NCBI RefSeq assembly: GCF_001446935.1
Contig: NZ_LKKK01000013.1
Coordinates: 124,001 to 188,000, forward strand
Length of the DNA: 64,000 nt
Direction of reading: 5' to 3'
From: Pseudomonas sp. TTU2014-080ASC
Lineage (GTDB): Bacteria > Pseudomonadota > Gammaproteobacteria > Pseudomonadales > Pseudomonadaceae
Position numbers and translations under genes: made by a program. The notes below the pieces were generated by a model. The model searched no databases. It saw only the letters and a program-made list of their open reading frames with translations, and had not been told where the DNA came from. Shown one piece after another: positions 53,105 to 59,796 of this stretch (its first letter is position 1; each line of letters starts with the position of its first letter).

Positions 53105-53452
53105 ATGCCGAAGTCTGAAGAAACGAACCTGGCCAAAGTGGTGGGCTTGGCGATTGCCAGGCAGCGCATGCTGTGCGAACTGACTCAAGAGCAGGTCGCC
53201 GAGCGGTTGGGGATTGGTGGTGAAGCAGTGTCGCGTATCGAGCGTGGCATCGTGATGCCGAACATCGAGCGCCTGATGCAGTTCGCTGAGATATTCGGCT
53301 GTGAGGCTGCGGATCTGCTGACCCAAGCCAGCCATCGGCCTGAAGACCAGGCCGTGCGTATCAGCCAGATGCTCAACCAGCTCACACCAGCAGATCGTCA
53401 GCTGGTGCTGGAGATGATCGAGCGTCTCACCCAACGCCTGAGTCAGGATTGA
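53105..53452 (+). CDS. XRE-family helix-turn-helix regulator
   Basis: 115 residues. The Cro/CI-type helix-turn-helix covers about residues 10-70 (VVGLAIARQRMLCELTQEQV then AERLGIGGEAVSRIERGIVM). The C-terminal helices are leucine-rich and probably dimerise. The start follows CTGGAGG. It overlaps the next minus-strand gene tail-to-tail by 26 bp. It likely regulates island genes, perhaps the divergent membrane/secreted pair. Confidence 0.88.
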   Translation: MPKSEETNLAKVVGLAIARQRMLCELTQEQVAERLGIGGEAVSRIERGIVMPNIERLMQFAEIFGCEAADLLTQASHRPEDQAVRISQMLNQLTPADRQLVLEMIERLTQRLSQD

Positions 53453-53777
53453 GTTCAGGTTCGGGCGCCCGGTTGAACAGTGCCCCGCAACGCAGGCACA
53501 GACAGTCGTGTTGCATGAACTGAAAGCGCCGGGCGTCTTGCAGAAAGGGCTGGTTCTCAGCCCATTGCCGCTGAGCCAGTTCAATCCCTTGCGTCACAAA
53601 TCCCAGCACCTGTTCCAGGTTGATCGGCTTCACTTCAGGTGATGCAGCCTCTGGGCCGGACGGTCGCCGTGTCGCATTCATAAAGCCGCCTATAACGCTG
53701 GCCAACATGACCAGCGTGCCGACCGATTCGTTGGTCAACACAGCGGATGATTCACAGATCAAGCAGCGTGTGGACAT
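53427..53777 (-). CDS. Small protein with two Cys pairs (zinc-ribbon-like)
   Basis: 116 residues. CLIC near the N-terminus (MSTRCLICESSAVLTNESVG) and CLRC near the C-terminus (HDCLCLRCGALFNRAP) could together form a zinc knuckle. The start follows GAGGAGCGATC. It ends inside the XRE gene. It is the last of a run of minus-strand genes of plasmid/ICE type (radC, gp3-like, yqaJ). Function unknown. Confidence 0.65.
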   Translation of the reverse strand: MSTRCLICESSAVLTNESVGTLVMLASVIGGFMNATRRPSGPEAASPEVKPINLEQVLGFVTQGIELAQRQWAENQPFLQDARRFQFMQHDCLCLRCGALFNRAPEPELNPDSGVG

Positions 53778-53819
53778 GATCGCTCCTCGGGGCGTGATGG
53801 TGCCCGCAGCAAAGGGTGG

Positions 53820-54317
53820 TTAGAGCAAGCCCTGTTCAGCCAGCGACACGATGCCTTCTGACCCCACGATGAAGTGATCCAGCGTGGTGGTGCCGACCAT
53901 GGCCAGGGCGTTTTTGAGTGTCTGCGTCAGGCGAATATCTGCCTGGCTGGGCGAGGGATCGCCGGAAGGGTGGTTGTGCACCAGGATCACGGCAGCGGCG
54001 TTTTGCGCGAGCACTGTTTTGATCACTTCACGCGGATAGACGCTGGCAGCGTCGAGGGTGCCGCGAAACAGCTCCTCAAAACTGATCACGCGGTGTTTGC
54101 TGTCGAGTAGCAACACCGCGAAGACTTCGTGTGGCAGATCCTGCAGCAACACCTGCAGATGCTCTCTGACTTTGTGTGGATCAGTCAGCGCGCGCCCCTT
54201 ACTCAGTCGGTGTGTGGCCAACTGTTGGGCCATGCGCAGGATGTCGTTTTCGCTGACGGGCGAATCCACCAGGTAACTGCCGGCGACTTCACCGGCTCTG
54301 AGCTTGTGAAATTTCAT
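53820..54317 (-). CDS. radC: RadC-family JAB/MPN-domain protein
   Basis: 165 residues, the short form common on islands and plasmids. It lacks the N-terminal HhH part of chromosomal RadC. The JAMM metal site is complete: Glu in HEVFAVLLLDSKH region, then HNHPSGDPSPSQAD. The family is linked to DNA handling in mobile elements; a direct repair role is not established. The start follows GGAG. It is grouped with a Gp3-like and a YqaJ-type gene. Confidence 0.9.
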   Translation of the reverse strand: MKFHKLRAGEVAGSYLVDSPVSENDILRMAQQLATHRLSKGRALTDPHKVREHLQVLLQDLPHEVFAVLLLDSKHRVISFEELFRGTLDAASVYPREVIKTVLAQNAAAVILVHNHPSGDPSPSQADIRLTQTLKNALAMVGTTTLDHFIVGSEGIVSLAEQGLL

Positions 54318-54358
54318 GGTGTGTCTCCGGTGGGCGAGCCGAGCTGGCTCGCCTGTGG

Positions 54359-55255
54359 TTAGGCAGAGGGTTCAAGTTGCTGGGATTGGGCTTCGAGTTT
54401 CTCAGCGAGTGACTGGGTGTGAACGGTGCTATCGGGTTTCGACTTGGCGGGCTGACCGTCCGGAAAGAACTCTTCAGCAATGGCGCTGCTGTCCTCGCCA
54501 TCATCCTCGAAGATACCGTTGCCCAGACCGACACGCGCCGTGGCATCCAGTGCGGCTTGATCAAAACCAGCCGCCTGACGCGCCTCATCCAACTCACGCG
54601 CAGTAAGTAACGCTTGCTCCACGGTCATGCCGTTGCGCAACGTCAGATCGACGTAGAAGATCGGCGTGCCATGGCTCTGCCGGGTGGATTTGCCACGTAG
54701 ACGCAGCTCCAGCGGCAGGCACGCCAGACGATCACCTGATATGGCCCGGAAGTACTGCAATCGGGCTATCAGAGTGCGGATGCTGTTGAAACCCGTGGTG
54801 CGAAACACGAAGCTGCCCAGAGCATCCTCATCGCCAATCACCACGTTCATTCTTCCGTAGGGCTTGCAGGCGTTGCCCTTGGCCAGAGGACAGGCATCGG
54901 GCGAAGGGCAGGGCAGTGATTGAGCGCCGTCCTTGCCGACACGCTTGCAGGTTTCACCGTTGCCGACACACACCGGTCGACCGTTCTGCCGATCAAACAG
55001 GGTGTAATCAGCGCGGAAGTTCAGCTCAGGTTCGTTGAACAGCAAGCGCACCGGGATGCTGCGCAGCTTGTCGTCCTTGCCCTGACGCAGTTCGTCATTG
55101 AGCGGGTGCAGTAGCCAACCGTCCTTGCCCTGCACCTGAGAGGTGATGGTGAATTGGTCGTCTTTCTCCGGTAGGCGCTTGCCGTTTTTCTCGACGACCT
55201 TGCCGATGGAAATGCGCCCGAGCACGGGCGGGGTGATAGCCAGACCTTTGAGCAT
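54359..55255 (-). CDS. Gp3-like protein (putative recombination directionality factor / metal-binding)
   Basis: 298 residues. It matches proteins often labelled hydrolase or metal-binding protein on Pseudomonas islands, distantly related to phage Gp3-like recombination directionality factors. It has a central Cys-rich cluster (VGNGETCKRV, LPCPSPDACPLAKGNACKPY) likely to bind zinc. The start follows AAGGAGC. It lies between yqaJ- and radC-type genes. The assignment rests on family style and context; role in excision is inferred. Confidence 0.7.
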   Translation of the reverse strand: MLKGLAITPPVLGRISIGKVVEKNGKRLPEKDDQFTITSQVQGKDGWLLHPLNDELRQGKDDKLRSIPVRLLFNEPELNFRADYTLFDRQNGRPVCVGNGETCKRVGKDGAQSLPCPSPDACPLAKGNACKPYGRMNVVIGDEDALGSFVFRTTGFNSIRTLIARLQYFRAISGDRLACLPLELRLRGKSTRQSHGTPIFYVDLTLRNGMTVEQALLTARELDEARQAAGFDQAALDATARVGLGNGIFEDDGEDSSAIAEEFFPDGQPAKSKPDSTVHTQSLAEKLEAQSQQLEPSA

Positions 55256-55343
55256 GATGGCGCTCCTTGAAATAAAAAGGGCCAGTCACACAGCGCGAAC
55301 TGCATGGACTGGCCAAGGGGAGGGATTGAGTGGAAGAGGGTGA

Positions 55344-56348
55344 TCAGCCGATCAGAAAGCGCCGACTACCTTCCTTGAGCTTTGGATAGCGGGCCTGCAG
55401 GTAAGGCTTTTCCTGAAGCAGGCGCTCGACATCGAGCACGGTGCTGTCCTTGGCTTTGCGCCAGCTCACGTAGCCGCTGGAGAACTCGGCGCGGGTGGAT
55501 TCACCCATGGCCTGCTGCAGCATCTGCTTGAGCTCGGCTTCGCGCTTTTCTTTCTCGGAGATCGATTGACGCACAGCCTTCAGCTCCAGGAAGGCAGCCG
55601 CCAGACCGGCATTGCCGCTGAAGTCGACGACCTGGCCATTGTCCTGCGGATACAGGCAACGCAGCGCCAGCTCAGCCGAGGCACTGCCATCGGCAGGTGG
55701 TGGGGTATCCGTTTCGACGTACTGCCAGAAACGGCGCTCCAACTCGATCAGGCGAGCGATCATCTGCTCGTCCCGCTCGATACGATGGATTTCCAGCGTC
55801 TGACCACCGAGCAACACAGCGACATCAGCTGCCTGCTTGCCGGTGACGGCGAGCTGGTGCATCACCTGCAACTGCACATATTCGGGTACGCCTTCCTTCC
55901 AGAGGCGTGCCCCGTTTATGCCGGCTGTCTTGCATTCGAGGATCTGTACCTCGTCTGTACCAATTACCTCGCGATCAATGTTGGCCAACATCCATGAGAG
56001 CTCAGGATCTGGGTGCTGAAGTACTGCATTGATGCGCCGGACCTTGTTACCGGTGCGATGGGTGTAATGCCAGGCCACAATGGGTTCCAGCACATTACCC
56101 CAGTACATCGGGCTTTCTTCGTCATGTGGGTCGGCTTTGGGTAAGCCTGAATCACGACCGGTTTTTTCCATCCATAGCTCAAGTTGAGACTTGTATGGGT
56201 TAAGCCCAACAGCAGCAGCGGCATCAGAGCTACCTATGCCTTGTTTGCGGATCTGTAGCCAGTCTTCACGGGGTAGTTCTTTGGTGCTGACTAAACGCAG
56301 GGCAGGCCGGGGTTTACTAACGGGGGCTGTAAGTGAGCGAGCTTTCAT
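55344..56348 (-). CDS. YqaJ-type viral recombinase exonuclease
   Basis: 334 residues of the YqaJ/lambda-exonuclease fold. Visible are RKQGIGSSDAAAAVGLNPYK (family start), NVLEPIVAWHYTHRTGN, the metal Asp in WMLANIDREV, and the catalytic ECK in VQILECKTAG. It degrades or processes double-stranded DNA ends for recombination, usually with a RecT-like annealing protein, which I do not see here. The start follows GAGGAAC. It leads the minus-strand group with the Gp3-like and RadC genes. Confidence 0.9.
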   Translation of the reverse strand: MKARSLTAPVSKPRPALRLVSTKELPREDWLQIRKQGIGSSDAAAAVGLNPYKSQLELWMEKTGRDSGLPKADPHDEESPMYWGNVLEPIVAWHYTHRTGNKVRRINAVLQHPDPELSWMLANIDREVIGTDEVQILECKTAGINGARLWKEGVPEYVQLQVMHQLAVTGKQAADVAVLLGGQTLEIHRIERDEQMIARLIELERRFWQYVETDTPPPADGSASAELALRCLYPQDNGQVVDFSGNAGLAAAFLELKAVRQSISEKEKREAELKQMLQQAMGESTRAEFSSGYVSWRKAKDSTVLDVERLLQEKPYLQARYPKLKEGSRRFLIG

Positions 56349-56375
56349 CGCGTGTTCCTCTCAGGCACAAAAAAA

Positions 56376-56400
56376 CCCAGACCGTACGAGGCGGTCTGGG
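56376..56400. terminator. Bidirectional terminator upstream of the YqaJ gene
   Basis: Perfect 9-bp stem CCCAGACCG / CGGTCTGGG with A-run on the left and CTTTAT on the right, so it can end transcription both ways. Confidence 0.85.
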
Positions 56401-56478
56401 CTTTATGGGGATGGTTATAGGATTGAGCTGGTTCTGTGTGGTGAGTCGATTCTTGATCTGCTTACTTGGCGAAAGCAC

Positions 56479-56946
56479 TTAGGGCGTTTTTCCGGCTGCA
56501 CACCACTGTTCCCACTCGCCCAGCATCTCGTGATGAACGAGAGCGTCTTGCCCAGCTTCATCTCGGTAGGCATTTATCCACTTTTCAACGCATGATGGTG
56601 CTGCTGCGTTGGGTGTTTGGCCTTGTGCACAAGCCTGTTCCCATTCGTTTAGCATGTCATGACGAACCAATGCATCTGGCCCTGCTTCATCGCGATAGGC
56701 GTTTACCCACGAATCAACGCAGCTGGGGTTTGCAGTAGAGGCGTTAGGTTGCTTGCCTTCAGCGCACCACTGTTTCCATTCTTGAAGCATGTCATGGCGC
56801 ACTGGTGCGTCTTGCCCTGCTTCATCACGATACGCAGTAACCCATTGATCTAAACATGCAGCGCTTGACCCGCTAGCGGGCTGAGCTGCGTTGGTGTGGC
56901 CATTCCAGAACAGACCCACAAGCAGTAGTTGAACGAGGAATTTCAC
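56479..56946 (-). CDS. Secreted protein with three tandem 42-residue Cys-paired repeats
   Basis: About 155 residues. I start it at GTG 56946, which follows an ideal AGGAG site and begins the signal peptide VKFLVQLLLVGLFWNGHTNA; the ATG upstream at 56973 would include that ribosome site in the coding part. The mature protein is three near-identical modules of the form C-x3-W-x-AYRDEAGxDAxVxH-x-ML-x-EW-x2-(W/A)C-x-G, each with two Cys. Unknown family; probably a periplasmic or surface protein. It is flanked by terminators on both sides, so it is expressed alone. Confidence 0.75.
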   Translation of the reverse strand: MKFLVQLLLVGLFWNGHTNAAQPASGSSAACLDQWVTAYRDEAGQDAPVRHDMLQEWKQWCAEGKQPNASTANPSCVDSWVNAYRDEAGPDALVRHDMLNEWEQACAQGQTPNAAAPSCVEKWINAYRDEAGQDALVHHEMLGEWEQWCAAGKTP

Positions 56947-57002
56947 GGTGGTGCTCCTATTGTTCGCGTTCATTGAGTAACTCAGTATGTACGGACATAC
57001 GA

Positions 57003-57037
57003 AAATGGCCCGATCTGTTGATCAGATCAGGCCATTT
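57003..57037 (-). terminator. Terminator after the DUF932 gene
   Basis: Long stem AAATGGCC-GATCTG / CAGATC-GGCCATTT with one bulged base on each side, followed on the minus strand by TTCG. It starts 3 bp past the DUF932 stop. Confidence 0.75.
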
Positions 57038-57039
57038 GG

Positions 57040-58008
57040 TTAAGCCACCAATTGCAGAGCTGTATCCAAAGCACGTTGCTTGATCTGCGCACCTTGGCCA
57101 AACCAAGCCGAGTCCATGCGGTACTCGTTACTACGTGCGCGGCGTTCATGGTCCACGTACTCGGTTACGGCATTGAGTAGTCCCCATGCGGTGCCTTGCG
57201 CTGAGGCCAGTTGGCTACCGCGTCCACGACCTTCATAGAGCTCCTGTACTCTACGCAGGGCGCGTTCGTTAGGCAGTTGTTCTGGCAGTGGGGCGGTTGG
57301 GTTTACATCGCACATGACATCCATGAAAAAGCCCATAGCTTCATGCCAATGTACTTTGCGTTCAGCTAAGTGACGCATGCGATACATAAACTCATCCCAT
57401 TGAGACACGGCAATGCCCAGCTGACGTTTCACAACGTCTGCGTTAAAGCGCGTGTTGTGCGGCACCTTGATTGCACGACTGGTGCCGTCTAAGGCGATGG
57501 TTAATGTGTTATTGCAGACCACGCGCACGGTGGTAGGCGTTGCGGTTGTGGCGAGTGTGCCGTCGCAAGAGGTGGCCAAAAGCAAATAACCATTTACTTG
57601 GTCATGGCCTTTAATGGCTGTACCTTGGCCAGTTCGTGCCAGCGCCCAAAACTTACGGCCACCTTTCAGTACACCTGCAGTTTCCAGCTCATAACCTGAT
57701 ACCTCGGTGAGGTCCCGATAGAACTCCAGTACCTCACGAGGTTGGACGGTGTGGTAACGCTGTGACACCACTGAAAGCGGAGCTTTGGTATCCGAGCGGT
57801 ACAGCACTTTTTGTTCTGGAAAGGAGTGAATGGTGCCTAAGTGGCCTACCGCATCAGCTTTGAAATGCACGGGGCTTTCTTCGATCTGCCAATCCATTCC
57901 TGCTTCACGCTGCCAGACCTCAATGGGTTGTTTTTGTGTGAGTTGATTGCCTAAGCCATGCCAGGGAGCTTCGCCTGCATAGGCCATGGTTTCTATCAGA
58001 TGTGCCAT
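57040..58008 (-). CDS. DUF932 phage/plasmid-like protein
   Basis: About 322 residues of the DUF932 (phage/plasmid-like, TIGR03299-type) family. Family marks are MAYAGEAPWHGLGNQL at the start, YRSDTKAPLSVVSQRYHTVQ, and TTVRVVCNNTLTIAL. I choose ATG 58008 after AAGGAAA. These proteins are carried by phages, plasmids and islands; the function is not known. It is likely co-transcribed with the zinc-ribbon gene upstream. Confidence 0.85.
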   Translation of the reverse strand: MAHLIETMAYAGEAPWHGLGNQLTQKQPIEVWQREAGMDWQIEESPVHFKADAVGHLGTIHSFPEQKVLYRSDTKAPLSVVSQRYHTVQPREVLEFYRDLTEVSGYELETAGVLKGGRKFWALARTGQGTAIKGHDQVNGYLLLATSCDGTLATTATPTTVRVVCNNTLTIALDGTSRAIKVPHNTRFNADVVKRQLGIAVSQWDEFMYRMRHLAERKVHWHEAMGFFMDVMCDVNPTAPLPEQLPNERALRRVQELYEGRGRGSQLASAQGTAWGLLNAVTEYVDHERRARSNEYRMDSAWFGQGAQIKQRALDTALQLVA

Positions 58009-58081
58009 AACGAATTTCCTTAGGGTGCGTGCCGGCATAAAGCGCTGCACATAGGCAGCACCGACAATGAATTCGAAGGGG

Positions 58082-58408
58082 TTAAACGGGTAGGTTGAAG
58101 CGATGACCGCAGCTTGTGCAGGTGTTGTGGGCTAGGACGTGCCGGTCCAGCTTTTCGCCAAGCTGAGCGCCAAGAGTGCAACCTCCAGCTGCGCCTACGA
58201 GTCCAGCCATGACTGCTGTGGATAGCTCGTTGAGGTTGGCTGTGGGGAGTTTGTTAAGGCTGGTGATGGATGAGCTGGATTCAATCAGTGGCACGCCTCC
58301 AGCGCCACGCATGGCACCGCCTAACAAACCGACAACTGCGCCGACCTGCATGGCGGTGAAGCGTCTTGATATCTCGGCAGAACCACATTGGGGGCATTGC
58401 AATGACAT
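58082..58408 (-). CDS. Zinc-ribbon protein with hydrophobic centre
   Basis: 108 residues from ATG 58408, which follows AGGAG. CxxC pairs at each end (MSLQCPQCGSAE and NTCTSCGHRFNLPV) would form one zinc ribbon. Between them lie Gly/Ala-rich hydrophobic segments (QVGAVVGLLGGAMRGAGGVP, AVMAGLVGAAGGCTLGAQLG). The frame is open further upstream but that extension does not look coding. Unknown function, commonly next to DUF932 genes on islands. Confidence 0.7.
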   Translation of the reverse strand: MSLQCPQCGSAEISRRFTAMQVGAVVGLLGGAMRGAGGVPLIESSSSITSLNKLPTANLNELSTAVMAGLVGAAGGCTLGAQLGEKLDRHVLAHNTCTSCGHRFNLPV

Positions 58409-58815
58409 AGCGAAACTCCTGAGGTGAATGTCATTGCTGTGATGTGTGGTTGAGATTTTTTTGAATCGAAATACCTGAGGTTGAGTTTGGCAATGTCTGC
58501 TGTCGGCCACAAGCGGCCAGTCGGCAATGGCAGTTATTGGAGAGGCTTTCTCCCCTGAGTGAATCGCCCTAGGGGAGCTAATCACCGCATTCTCATGCCC
58601 ATGAAGCAGCGCCGTCAAAAAAGCCATGTTGTAATGACTAGCTCTTGCGATATCACTAGGCTACCATTCTGATAAAATAGCACTTTCCCACTAATAAATC
58701 GCCAATGTATTTATATCTCGTTTAATGGGCGGTATACCAATTCAAAAGAGAGCCTATTTCTATCAAGTGGGTAATCTTTCGTTTATTGCCACACTAAAGA
58801 ATACAGGGACAGTTA
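58409..58815. other. 407-bp gap upstream of the Hachiman genes
   Basis: No convincing gene. The right half (about 58630-58800) is AT-rich and should contain the hamA promoter; I could not fix -35/-10 boxes with confidence. Confidence 0.5.
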
Positions 58816-59796
58816 GTGACAGCAGACGTAGAAAACTATTTCGATGCACTACTTGAGCCGGTTGACGGACTGGAAAACGTCCTCAAGGAAGTTTCTGCCT
58901 CGCCACCCCTCAAGCAACCTCGATTGCTATTTGTCCGATTTCGAGAGCACGAGCCGCAAACTAATGAGTTTGTGGAGCTTTTATCTGACCACCTCGTAGA
59001 CTACGCGATACCTTTGACTAAGCGCCAGCAAGCAAATGCTCAAGGTGCTAAATCTAATACGGGCGGCAGCATGGCTGCTGCATCTAGATTGAGGCGCGAA
59101 GCAATCCGTTTGCTGGTCAAATACAGTAAGGAAAACTCTAGTCGTTATGGGGAGATTGGGGAGTTGATCTCCTATGTAGTTGCTGTTCACTTCCTTCGTG
59201 CCGGCCAAGTAGGCGCTAAGATGGCCCTAAAGACATCTTCAGAAATGCCCGTCCATGGCGCTGATGGACTACATGTCAGAGCGAACCCTGACGGTACAGT
59301 GACATTTTTTTTGTTAGAGTCAAAAATAACTCCAAGCGCGGCGGATGCGTCTCGTGAAATGGTCGATTCTGTATCGGAATTTCAGGCTGATCGGGGCAGG
59401 CGACTGAACGAGCTCCGTCTTGTAAGCGATCTATCAAATCTTGAGGCACTACAAGGGGAACAGCGCGAAGCCGCTAAATCTTTCTTCAATGTCTATTCAG
59501 GGAACGGAAACCATCTCAAGCGCAGAGATATACACGTAGGAAGTCTCGTCTTTAGCGAAGAGGCCTACAATGAGAAGCTAGAACGAGATGCTGAACAGCC
59601 CATCACAATTCACGAAGATCACTTCGAGTCTCAATATTCTACCAAGCACCCTAGATTCCAAAAAAATCTAACCAACCAAGCAGCGGCTAAGAATGTGGAT
59701 CTTGGCGGTTGCATAGTCTTCTTGGTTGCAGTGCCCGATGTCTATAAGTTGAAACGGATATTCGCCGAGCTGAACAATGAACACATTTGCGACTGA
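58816..59796 (+). CDS. hamA: Hachiman system nuclease HamA (DUF1837)
   Basis: 326 residues, GTG start after AGGGA. It matches the HamA/DUF1837 family: RLRREAIRLLVKYSKENSSR, GELISYVVAVHFLRAGQVGA, and a PD-(D/E)xK-type nuclease site with Asp in HGADGLHV (near residue 150) and ESK in FFLLESKIT (near 168). In Hachiman, HamA is the nuclease held in check by HamB and released on phage attack to destroy DNA in the cell. It overlaps hamB by 20 bp. Base composition is more AT-rich than in the core genes, as expected for acquired defence genes. Confidence 0.88.
   Translation: MTADVENYFDALLEPVDGLENVLKEVSASPPLKQPRLLFVRFREHEPQTNEFVELLSDHLVDYAIPLTKRQQANAQGAKSNTGGSMAAASRLRREAIRLLVKYSKENSSRYGEIGELISYVVAVHFLRAGQVGAKMALKTSSEMPVHGADGLHVRANPDGTVTFFLLESKITPSAADASREMVDSVSEFQADRGRRLNELRLVSDLSNLEALQGEQREAAKSFFNVYSGNGNHLKRRDIHVGSLVFSEEAYNEKLERDAEQPITIHEDHFESQYSTKHPRFQKNLTNQAAAKNVDLGGCIVFLVAVPDVYKLKRIFAELNNEHICD

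Noticed and set aside
58409..58627. N-terminal extension of the zinc-ribbon protein up to 58627
   Set aside because: The strong ribosome site and CxxC-type N-terminus are at 58408; the extension does not look like protein sequence.
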